From AP-15 sp963698995 (GTDB lineage: Bacteria; Pseudomonadota; Alphaproteobacteria; ATCC43930; CGMCC-115725): a stretch of DNA of 64,000 nucleotides. Below the pieces are notes generated by a model. It did no database searches. It saw only the letters and a list, made by a program, of their open reading frames with translations, and was not told where the DNA came from. The position numbers and the translations under genes are program-made. This document shows positions 56,383 to 64,000 of the stretch, piece by piece. How positions within the stretch are numbered: the stretch's first letter is position 1; each line of letters begins with the position of its first letter. The DNA lies in assembly GCA_963698995.1 (NCBI GenBank), contig CAVOTD010000051.1, forward strand, positions 1 through 64,000. The letters run 5' to 3'.

Positions 56383-57158
56383 GCGCGACCCGCGAGCAGC
56401 TGCTCGAGACCGCGCGGCGCGCGGCGCTGGTGGCCGGTGAGGCGCTCCTCAAGGTCTATGCGACGGCGTTCGAAGTGCAGCAGAAAACCAACAACACGCC
56501 GGTCTGCGAAGGCGATCTCGCATCGGAGCGGATCATCTGTGCGATGCTGAGCAAGGCCTTCCCCGACATCCCGATCGCTTCCGAGGAGCTGGTCGAGGTC
56601 GAAGGCACGCCACCCTGGGCTGCCCGCTTCTGGCTCGTCGACCCGCTCGACGGGACCAAGGAATTCATCGCCAGGAACGGCGAGTTCGCCGTCCTGATCG
56701 CCCTGATCGAGGACGGAATCCCGGTCCTCGGGGTCATCCACGGCCCAGCGCTCGGGGTCACCTACGCGGCGTGCGGCCGCGGCACGGCCACGCGCCAGCT
56801 CGGTGGCGGCAAACCCGAGCCGATCCAGGCGCGCACCCCGCCGCCGGACGGCCTCGTCGTGATCCACAGCCGGTCACACGAAAACAGCCGCCGGCTCGCC
56901 GAGTTTCTGCAGGCCTATCGGGTACGCGAGCGCAAAAAATGCGGCAGCGCCCTCAAATTTGGTGTCATCGCCGCCGGCGAAGCCGATTTCTATCCGCGCT
57001 TCGGCACGACGATGGAATGGGACACCGCCGCCGGCCAAGCCATCCTCGAAGCCGCCGGGGGCCGTGTCGAGACCTTAGCCGGCACCCGGCTCACCTATGG
57101 CAAGCCCGGCCTCAAAAACGACGGCTTCCTCGCCTGGGGCCGTCGCCCGGGAGGATAA
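56379..57158 (+). CDS. cysQ: 3'(2'),5'-bisphosphate nucleotidase (CysQ) / inositol monophosphatase family
   Basis: 259 residues from ATG 56379, which overlaps the previous stop (ATGA). The metal-dependent phosphatase motifs are complete. PIASEELVEVEG carries the glutamate, and WLVDPLDGTKEFIARNGEFAVLIALI is the DPxDGTxxF motif. MEWDTAAGQAILEAAGG is the WDxAAG motif. The form DGTKEF is typical of CysQ, which hydrolyses PAP or APS intermediates of sulfate assimilation. It uses Mg2+ in the cytosol. No other cys genes are present. Cotranscription with a molybdoenzyme gene may be coincidence. Confidence 0.88.
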   Translation: MSATREQLLETARRAALVAGEALLKVYATAFEVQQKTNNTPVCEGDLASERIICAMLSKAFPDIPIASEELVEVEGTPPWAARFWLVDPLDGTKEFIARNGEFAVLIALIEDGIPVLGVIHGPALGVTYAACGRGTATRQLGGGKPEPIQARTPPPDGLVVIHSRSHENSRRLAEFLQAYRVRERKKCGSALKFGVIAAGEADFYPRFGTTMEWDTAAGQAILEAAGGRVETLAGTRLTYGKPGLKNDGFLAWGRRPGG

Positions 57159-57191
57159 TCTCGCCGATAGACAGCGGCTTGACGGCGAGTG

Positions 57192-57205
57192 AGTGAGTGC
57201 TTACT
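57192..57205. promoter_or_regulatory. Imperfect inverted repeat AGTGAGTGCTTACT before the tetR-type gene
   Basis: AGTGAG and CTTACT are inverted repeats with one mismatch around a two-base centre. The element ends 11 bases before the start codon at 57216, a position expected for an autoregulatory TetR/AcrR operator. The assignment is positional. Confidence 0.4.
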
Positions 57206-57215
57206 TTGCGCCGCC

Positions 57216-57908
57216 ATGGCCATGACCCGATTGGACAGCGACGAGCGGCACAAGGCGATCGTTACCGCCGCGGTGCCGCTGTTTGCGCGAAAAGGCTTCG
57301 CCGGCACGACGACTAAGGAGCTCGCGGAGGTGGCGGGGATTTCCGAGGCGTTGCTGTTCAGGCATTTCCCCAGCAAGAAACAACTTTATGGCGAGATCCT
57401 GCGGCTTGGTTGCGAAGGCGATCCGGCGCTCGAGCGCCTAGCGACGCTCGAAGCGTCAACCGCTACGCTCGTGCATATGACCCATTTCATGGTGCGATAT
57501 TTCCTGCTCGGCGGCGGGGTCGATCGGAACGAGCTCGACACGCGTCTGCGCCTTCTTCTTCATAGTTTTCTCGAGGACGGGGAATATGCGCGCGAGCTGT
57601 TCGACACGATCTTCGAGCGTGTCCATCCGCTCTTTGCGGCGTCGATCGAAGCGGCAACAGCGGCCGGCGACCTCAAAGCCGGACCGATCGCCTCGGCCAA
57701 TCGCTTCTGGTTCGGCCACCACGTCGCGGCGATGGTGGCGTTTGTCTTCCTGCCCGGCCGGGCTTCGGTCCCGTATCAGGGGACGGCCGCCGCGCTGGTC
57801 GAGGAAGCGAGCTGGTTCATCTTGCGCGGCATCGGAATGAGGGATGCGGCGATTTCTGCAGCGCTCGTTTCCTGTGCGCAGAACCCGCTAGAGCTTACGC
57901 CAGCTTAA
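57216..57908 (+). CDS. TetR/AcrR-family transcriptional repressor
   Basis: 230 residues from ATG 57216. The N-terminal HTH is the standard one (HKAIVTAAVPLFARKGFAGTTTKELAEVAGISEALLFRHFPSKKQLYGEIL). The C-terminal ligand-binding domain is helical and hydrophobic (FWFGHHVAAMVAFVFL). The gene lies directly upstream of a periplasmic adaptor and an RND permease gene on the same strand, the classic AcrR-AcrAB arrangement. It probably represses the efflux genes and itself, and would be released by a bound drug or metabolite. The inducer cannot be predicted. Confidence 0.9.
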   Translation: MAMTRLDSDERHKAIVTAAVPLFARKGFAGTTTKELAEVAGISEALLFRHFPSKKQLYGEILRLGCEGDPALERLATLEASTATLVHMTHFMVRYFLLGGGVDRNELDTRLRLLLHSFLEDGEYARELFDTIFERVHPLFAASIEAATAAGDLKAGPIASANRFWFGHHVAAMVAFVFLPGRASVPYQGTAAALVEEASWFILRGIGMRDAAISAALVSCAQNPLELTPA

Positions 57909-57923
57909 CAGGGGATTTCGTTT

Positions 57924-59153
57924 ATGGACGGCGAACGGATGGCAACTGGGCCTGCCGAAGCTCTGATCCCGGATCGCGCTCTGCGCGAGCGTAGCGGCAC
58001 CGGACGCGCAACGACGCGCCGGCCGCGGACGATCCGCTGGTTGGTCATCGTCGGGCTGTTGCTGGCGGTCGTGCTCGGTGGGCTTTACGGCTTCAATCGT
58101 TTCCGCGAGCAGGCGATCGCGACCTATTTCGCCAACAACAAGCCGCCGCCGGCGCAGGTCAGTGCGGTGGAGGTCAAGACCGAAGCAGTGCCGCGCTTTG
58201 CCACCGGGATCGGCTCGGCCGCGGCGATCCATCAGGTTACGATCAACCCCGAGATCGGGGGGCGCGTCACCCAGATCTTCTTCGAGTCGGGAGTGACGGT
58301 TAAGGCCGGAGATCCGCTGGTCCAGCTGAACGACGCGCCGGAGCGCGGCGACCTCGCCAATTACCAGGCGCAGGCGCACTATGCCGAGATCACCTTGCAG
58401 CGTTCCTCCCTCCTCGCCAAGAGCCAGTTCGAGGCACGCGAAATGGTCGACCAGAAGCAGAGTCAGCTCGATCAGGCGAAGGCGCAGATCGGCAAAACCG
58501 AGGCGTTGATCGCGCAAAAGCTGATCCGCGCGCCATTTTCCGGCCAGCTCGGCACCCGCCAGATCGAGGTCGGGCAGTACCTGACGCCAGGCGCCCGGAT
58601 CGTCACCCTGACCGATCTGTCGATGCTCTATCTGAACTTCACCTTGCCGGCGCGTCAGCGCCCGGAGATTTCGGTCGGGCAGCGGGTCAACATCACCGCC
58701 GACGCCTTTCCCGGGCGCATTTTTACGGCCGAGATCACGACGATCGAGCCGCAGGTCAGCGCCGATACCCGGACGATGACGGTGCAGGCGACAATGAGCA
58801 ATCCGGACAACGCCCTGTTACCCGGCATGTTCGTCAACGCCGCGGTGGTGCTGCCGCCTCAGCCCGACGTCGCGGTGCTGCCCGAGACCGCGGTCGACTA
58901 TACGCTCTACGGCGACAGCGTCTATGTGATCCGCGAGGACGGCAAGGACGCCGGCGGCAACCCGATCTACAAGGCAGTCCGTACTCCGGTGAAGACCGGC
59001 GCGCGGTGGGGGGGCAACGTGGCGATTGTCCAGGGGCTCAAACCCGGTGAGCGCGTCGTCGCCGCGGGTCAGGTCAAGGTCCAGAACAGCGCGCCAGTCG
59101 CGATCAGCAGGTCGCCCGGGCCGCAGCCGCCGGCAACGCTGACCCGAAATTGA
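57924..59153 (+). CDS. RND efflux periplasmic adaptor (membrane fusion protein)
   Basis: 409 residues, 15 bases after the tetR-type stop. A cytosolic, basic N-terminus is followed by one membrane anchor (TIRWLVIVGLLLAVVLGGLYGF). The barrel-sandwich (lipoyl) halves are QVTINPEIGGRVTQIFFESGVTVKAGDPLVQLND and LIRAPFSGQLGTRQIEVGQYLTPGARIVTL, with an alpha-hairpin between. The beta-barrel and membrane-proximal domain follow (GQRVNITADAFPGRIFTAEITTIEPQVSADTRTMTVQA). It is of the MexA/AcrA/MdtA type. It links the inner-membrane permease to the outer-membrane channel. Confidence 0.92.
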   Translation: MDGERMATGPAEALIPDRALRERSGTGRATTRRPRTIRWLVIVGLLLAVVLGGLYGFNRFREQAIATYFANNKPPPAQVSAVEVKTEAVPRFATGIGSAAAIHQVTINPEIGGRVTQIFFESGVTVKAGDPLVQLNDAPERGDLANYQAQAHYAEITLQRSSLLAKSQFEAREMVDQKQSQLDQAKAQIGKTEALIAQKLIRAPFSGQLGTRQIEVGQYLTPGARIVTLTDLSMLYLNFTLPARQRPEISVGQRVNITADAFPGRIFTAEITTIEPQVSADTRTMTVQATMSNPDNALLPGMFVNAAVVLPPQPDVAVLPETAVDYTLYGDSVYVIREDGKDAGGNPIYKAVRTPVKTGARWGGNVAIVQGLKPGERVVAAGQVKVQNSAPVAISRSPGPQPPATLTRN

Positions 59154-59161
59154 CGGCAAAG

Positions 59162-59270
59162 GCCCCTCACCCCAACCCTCTCCGCGCAATCAGGGAGAGG
59201 GAATCCGATTGAGCCCCTCGCCCCGCGGCAGCGGGGAGAGGGAGGGGCCCACGCCGGGAGGGTGAGGGGC
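59162..59270. repeat. Intergenic palindromic repeat (CCCCTCACCC type)
   Basis: Outer ends GCCCCTCACCC (59162) and GGGTGAGGGGC (to 59270) are perfect inverted copies. Inside are CCCTCTCC/GGAGAGGG stems at 59177-59210 and 59218-59244. Elements of this type occur dispersed in many proteobacterial genomes between genes. It sits between the adaptor and permease genes, so it would be part of their shared transcript. Confidence 0.7.
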
Positions 59271-59311
59271 AGCGAGCGACCATAGGCGTGTTGTTTTTGA
59301 GGCGCTAGCCG

Positions 59312-62300
59312 ATGTCCTTCACCGACATTTTCATCCGCCGACCGGTGCTGGCGCTGGTGGTCAGCCTGTTGATCCTGCTGATCGGTCTCAAGGCGATGAC
59401 CGGTTTGCAGATCCGCCAATACCCCAAACTGTCAAATACGACGATCACGGTCACGACCACCTATCCTGGAGCCTCGCCCGATTTGATGCAGGGCTTTATA
59501 ACGACGCCGATCTCGCAAGCGGTGTCGACCGCCGAGGGCATCGATTACCTAACGGCCTCGTCGATTCAGGGAACCAGCACGGTCACCGCCTATATCCGGC
59601 TCAATTACAATCCGAGCCAGGCGCTGACCGACATCATGGCCAAGGTCCAGCAAGTCAAGTTCCAGCTTCCAAAGGAGTCGCAGGACCCGGTCATCATCAA
59701 ATCGACCGGCCAGACGACGGCGGTGATGTACATCGGCTTCGCCAGCCCGGAATTGTCGAGCGCGGCGATCTCGGACTATCTGACCCGGGTGGTTCAACCG
59801 CTGCTCGCCACCGTCGACGGTGTCGCCTCCGCCGACATCCTCGGCGGGCAGACCTTTGCGATGCGGCTCTGGCTCGACCCCGCAAGGATGGCGGCGCGGG
59901 GGATTTCGGCCAGCGACGTCGCCGCGGCGATCCGCGCCAACAACTTCCAATCGGCGCCGGGCCAAGCCAAAGGCTACTTCACGGTCACCAACGTCAACGC
60001 CGATACCGGCCTCGCCAACATCCAGCAGTTCAACAAGATGGTGGTCAAGGCGAAGGATGGCGCGGTGGTGCGGATGGAAGACATCGGCAGCGTCGATCTT
60101 AATGCACAGAGCTGGACTTCGAGCATCGAGATGAATGGCCAGCACGCCGTGTTCATCGGCGTCCAGGCGACCCCCACCGGCAATCCGTTGTCGCTGGTGG
60201 CGGGTATTCGGGCGCTGTTGCCCGAGATCGAGCGCAACCTGCCGGCCTCGGTCAAGATGCAGGTCGCCTACGATTTCGACCAAATTCATTCAGGCCTCGA
60301 TCAACGAGGTGAAGTCGACGCTCGCCGCCGCAGTCGCCATCGTCATTGGCGTGATCTTTCTGTTCCTCGGCAGCCTGCGCGCGGTGCTGATCCCGGTCGT
60401 GACGATCCCCTTATCGCTGGTCGGCGCCGGCATCATCATGGCGGCGCTTGGGTTCAGCCTGAATTTGTTGACGTTGCTCGCGATGGTGCTGGCTATCGGG
60501 CTCGTCGTCGACGACGCGATCGTCGTGCTCGAGAACGTCTATCGCCATATCGAAGAGGGCCGCACCCCGGCACAGGCAGCCCTGATCGGGGCGCGTGAGA
60601 TCGCGGGTCCGGTGATCTCGATGACCCTTACTTTGGCGGCCGTCTATGCCCCGATCGGTTTTCTCGGCGGCGTCACCGGCGCGTTGTTCCGCGAATTTGC
60701 TTTTACCCTGGCCGGCGCGGTGATCATTTCCGGCGTCGTCGCGGTGACGTTGTCGCCGATGATGTGCTCGCTGCTGCTGTCCCGCGAGATGCTGCACGGC
60801 CGTTTTGTTCACCTGATCGACCGCGTTTTTTCCCGTTTGACCGAATGGTATGGGCGCAAGCTGGAACGCTCGCTGGACTATCGTCCGGTGACTGCATTGT
60901 TCGCCGCCGCCATTTTCGCCAGCCTGGTCTTCATGTACATGCACACAAAGGCCGAGCTGGCCCCCGAAGAGGATCAGGGAGTCCTGTTCGCGCTGACCAA
61001 GGCGCCGCAATATTCCAATCTCGATTATCAGGAGGCCTATACCGACAAGCTCGACCAGGCCTTCAGCTCGTTCCCCGAAACCGATCTGCGGTTCATTGTC
61101 AATGGTCGGTTCGGGCCCAACCAAGGCATAGCCGGCGCGATCCTCAAACCCTGGGGCGAACGCACGCGCTCGTCGCAGCAGCTGAAGCCGCTGATGCAGC
61201 GCAAAGCGTCCGCCGTCGAAGGCATGAACGCATTCGTCTTCTCGCTGCCGCCCTTGCCCGGATCGATCGGCGGCCTGCCGGTCCAAATGGTGATTTATTC
61301 GACCGGCGTGTACAAAGAGATCTATTTGGAGATGGAGAAGATCAAGGCGCAGGCGCGCAAGAGCGGCCTGTTCATCGTCACCGATAGTGATCTCGACTTC
61401 AATCAGCCGACAATCCAGGTCAAGGTAGACCGCTCCAAGGTCAACGAGCTCGGGCTGACCATGCAGTCGATCGGTGACACGCTGGCGTTACTGGTCGGCG
61501 AAAATTACGTCAACCGGTTCAATCTCGGCGGCCGATCCTATGAAGTGATCCCGCAAGTGCCCCGGGCCGATCGTCTGACGCCAGATACACTGACGCAGTA
61601 TTACGTCACGACGGCGACCGGCCAACCGATTCCATTATCCAATCTCGTGACGCTCGAGATGGATACGCAGCCCAATTCGTTGACCCAGTACAACCAGCTG
61701 AACTCCGCCACCTTCCAGGCCGTGCCGATGCCGGGTGTTACGATGGGCCAGGCAGTCGATTTTCTCGAGCAGCAGACGAAGAACCTGCCAGCCGGCTTCA
61801 GCCACGACTACCTCTCCGACACGCGCCAATACGTGCGCGAGGGCAATCAGCTGACGATCACCTTTGTGTTTGCGCTGATCGTAATCTTTCTCGTCTTGGC
61901 GGCGCAGTTCGAGAGCCTGCGCGATCCGCTGGTGATCCTCGTCAGCGTGCCGATGTCGATGTGCGGAGCGTTGCTGCCGCTGTTCTTCGGGCTGGCGACG
62001 ATGAACATTTATACCCAAGTCGGGCTCGTCACTCTGATCGGCCTGATCAGCAAGCACGGCATCCTGATGGTGGAATTCGCCAATACGCTGCAAGTGCGCG
62101 AGAACCTCGATCGCCGTAGTGCGATCGAGCAGGCTGCTCGGGTACGGTTGCGTCCCATCCTGATGACGACGGCGGCGATGGTAGTCGGCCTCGTGCCGCT
62201 GCTGATCGCGACCGGCGCCGGCGCTGCGAGCCGCTTCTCGATTGGGGTCGTGGTCGTCGCCGGCATGTCCGTCGGCACTCTGTTTACCCTCTTCGTGCTG

Positions 62301-62384
62301 CCTGCGGTCTATACGGTGCTGGCCAAGGACCACCTCGCAGCGACGCGATCGAGCCGCGTCCGGGAGATCGCGCAGGTCTCGTAG
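59312..62384 (+). CDS. RND-family multidrug efflux permease, one frameshift
   Basis: About 1023 residues when joined. The N-half MSFTDIFIRRPVLALVVSLLILLIG, with TVTTTYPGASPDLMQGFITTPI, is the start of HAE1-type (AcrB/MdtB-like) permeases. The frame breaks near 60285, where an extra T follows QVAYD. The rest continues as STKFIQASINEVKSTLAAAVAIV. The proton-relay region is TLLAMVLAIGLVVDDAIVVLENVYRHIEEG (TM4, with DD), and the C-half repeat is GLISKHGILMVEFAN. About 12 membrane helices and two large periplasmic loops are visible. It expels substrates across both membranes with the adaptor and a TolC-like channel. Substrates unknown. Confidence 0.92.
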
Positions 62385-62526
62385 CGCGCGGTCTTTTAGG
62401 TGGGTAACGACCGAGAGAGGGCTGATTGGGTGTGGACCGCGGAACCGGCGCAAGTCGATCTGTGTTAACAAATGGGCTCGGTTTTCTCAACCAACGGCGC
62501 TCGCCCGCAGCTTGGAGTAACGCCGA

Positions 62527-62982
62527 ATGGATCAAGACCCGGATGCGATGGCCGCGCGCACCAGCGCTGCCGCCTCACTCGCCGAGGATCGGACGAAGCC
62601 GCTGCAGGTCATCGAGGAGGACATCGCCCGCACGCGGGTTCGGCTGAGCGCCACCATCAATGCCCTTGAACGCGAGCTGGAGCCGCACCGGATTATCGAA
62701 AACGGTGCGCAGGTGTTGCGGAACTACCTGGAACCGCGCCCAGGCGCTTTTCGTGACCAGGTCTGGGCGTATGCGATCCCGCTCGCGCTAATCGTCAGCG
62801 GGCTTGGCTGGCTCTTCGTGCTGCGGCGGCGAAGCTACCGGCCCGACATACCCTCCGAGTTTGGCGAAATGCCGGCTGATGCCGTCGAGACGGGTGCGAC
62901 GCCGAGCCCGGAGCCTTCCCATATCGGCGTGGTCGATCCCGTCGAGCCCGTGCCGCTGGTTGACGAGAGCACGCCGATCTGA
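62527..62982 (+). CDS. DUF3618-like small membrane protein
   Basis: 151 residues. The N-terminal half is charged and helical, with PLQVIEEDIARTRVRLSATINALERELEPHRI, the IEEDIARTR..L pattern of DUF3618, a family of short membrane-anchored proteins with no established function. One membrane helix follows (IPLALIVSGLGWLFVL), then a basic patch and an acidic C-terminus (GVVDPVEPVPLVDEST). It is probably anchored in the inner membrane. It lies 142 bases downstream of the efflux permease on the same strand and may be a separate unit. Confidence 0.75.
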   Translation: MDQDPDAMAARTSAAASLAEDRTKPLQVIEEDIARTRVRLSATINALERELEPHRIIENGAQVLRNYLEPRPGAFRDQVWAYAIPLALIVSGLGWLFVLRRRSYRPDIPSEFGEMPADAVETGATPSPEPSHIGVVDPVEPVPLVDESTPI

Positions 62983-63237
62983 CCCGATCTTGTTAGCGCG
63001 ACAGGCCGGGCGAAGGCGGAACCTGCGACGCACCGTGATGAACGGCGTAGTCTAGCCATCTTAACCCTAATTCGCTCTCGGATTCCGAATCGCGTCTGCA
63101 GAACACGGTTCTCGCGCAGCTACTTCGGAGCTGGCTCGCCGGCATCTCGCGGAGCATCTGCCGTGAGATCGCCTTCTTTAGAGGAGCCGATAGACGCAGA
63201 TTCGACAACGCTCCCTCCAGATTGGGCGGAACACCCC

Positions 63238-64000
63238 GTGCGACGCGCAGTTTCGTTCTGCCTTGCGAGCGCCGTTCTGACCGCTTGTCAGACCTACGAG
63301 CCGGCACCGCTCGGCGACCGGCCCGAGCTGCTCTCGGAGCTTGCCGCGCTGACGATTTCGCCCATCCGCTCTTCCACTTCCGGAGCTCGGCGCTCACCCG
63401 TTTGATCCATCCCGGCCCCTCGGACATGGACGAGGTCGCAATGATTGCGGTCGTCAACAACCCGGATCTAAAGGCGACGCGGGATCAGGTCGGCGTCGCC
63501 GAGGCTCAGGCGTTCGCCGCCGGGTTGCTGCCGAACCCGCAGTTCTCGTTCGCCTATGGTGTCCTGATCAGCGGCGTGGGGGCGACCACCAGCTCGGTGA
63601 GTGCCACCCTGGCGGAGGACATCGTGCCGCTCTTGACGCGTTCCGTCCGCCGGCAAGCGGCCGTGGCGAATGAGCGCAGTGTCCGATTGAACCTGCTGTG
63701 GCAGGAGTGGCAGATCGTGAGCCAGGCCCGCACCTTGTTCGCCAGAGCGGTCGAGCTCGAGCGTCAACGCACGGTGATCGACGAGTACCGAAAGCTCTTC
63801 GCTGATCGCTATCAACGCTCCAACACCGCCATGCAGCAAGGGAACGAGACCCTGCCGACGGTGGTGAGCGATTTGGCCGCCCTGCAGGCCGTCGAGACGC
63901 AGCTGCACGATATCGAACAGCTGATCCTGAAGAACCGGCATGATTTGAACGCGTTGCTCGGCCTAGCCCCCGAGGTGGAGCTGCGGCTCGTCGACAGGGT
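63238..64000 (+). CDS. TolC-family outer-membrane efflux lipoprotein, truncated by the window end, one frameshift
   Basis: GTG 63238 gives MRRAVSFCLASAVLTAC, a lipoprotein signal with lipobox LTAC. An ATG at 63163 is in frame but would add 25 unneeded residues. After a shift near 63350 the OEP helix region begins: ADDFAHPLFHFRSSALTRL, MDEVAMIAVVNNPDLKATRDQVGVAEAQAFAAGLLPNPQFSFAYG, then the long coiled-coil helix LLWQEWQIVSQARTLFARAVELERQ and LNALLGLAPEVELRL. The window ends inside the gene, so only the first repeat is seen. It is probably the outer-membrane channel for the RND pump upstream, although an unrelated DUF3618 gene lies between. Confidence 0.8.

Noticed and set aside
1..64000. CRISPR arrays, tRNA or rRNA genes, insertion sequences or prophage genes
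   Set aside because: No regularly spaced repeats, no transposase, integrase or phage structural frames, and no RNA gene signature found in reading both strands.

Overview
High-GC chromosomal DNA, most likely from an alphaproteobacterium. The support is a block of housekeeping genes in an order familiar from that class (rnhB, mutY, a DUF721 gene, a DsbA-type thioredoxin and smc; then an AsmA-like gene, glnE, bcp, DUF455), plus a DUF1194 protein, an ornithine decarboxylase of the alphaproteobacterial fold-III type and isoquinoline-oxidoreductase-like molybdoenzymes. I see no rRNA, tRNA, CRISPR array, insertion sequence or prophage. Nothing in the sequence fixes the genus.

Layout. 1-5.9 kb: two decayed genes (a flavin-monooxygenase tail and a GNAT acetyltransferase), then a two-subunit molybdenum oxidoreductase with an MDR-type reductase, divergent from a GlxA/AraC-type regulator. 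6.3-9.4 kb: a coiled-coil protein, an ornithine decarboxylase preceded by a leader ORF and a strong hairpin, and two envelope proteins. 9.5-29 kb: the housekeeping block, an ArsR/SRPBCC pair, a ferritin-like protein, a cyclic-nucleotide-gated channel and a membrane-bound nucleotide-sugar dehydratase. 29-50 kb: a signalling-rich accessory region with three class III nucleotide cyclases of different architecture, two permease-less ABC substrate-binding proteins, a DNA ligase/exonuclease repair pair, a CRP-family regulator, a DyP-type peroxidase with a small unrecognised partner, and a FecR-TPR-beta-barrel fusion protein. 50-57 kb: a MetE-like protein, a flavin oxidoreductase, an MFS transporter, a form II CoxL-like molybdoenzyme and CysQ. 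57-64 kb: a TetR-controlled RND efflux system whose outer-membrane lipoprotein runs off the window end.

How the parts may work together. Four perfect 16-bp palindromes of the classical CRP form TGTGA-N6-TCACA (17047, 38041, 41532, 49976) all sit in intergenic gaps. They lie upstream of the SRPBCC/ArsR pair, the zinc-ribbon cyclase, the small-protein/DyP operon and the FecR-lipoprotein-CHASE2-cyclase operon. A CRP-like protein with a recognisable cAMP-pocket and CRP-like recognition helix is encoded at 36.9-37.6 kb, and a CNB-domain potassium channel lies at 26-27 kb. I read this as a local cyclic-nucleotide signalling hub, with envelope-sensing modules making the signal and CRP-type sites reading it. 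That is inference and has not been shown.

Quality caveat. About 17 of roughly 48 genes carry one or more single-base frameshifts although the protein on both sides is well conserved. This looks like an indel-prone assembly more than mass gene decay. Coordinates for those genes span the whole reconstructed reading frame.
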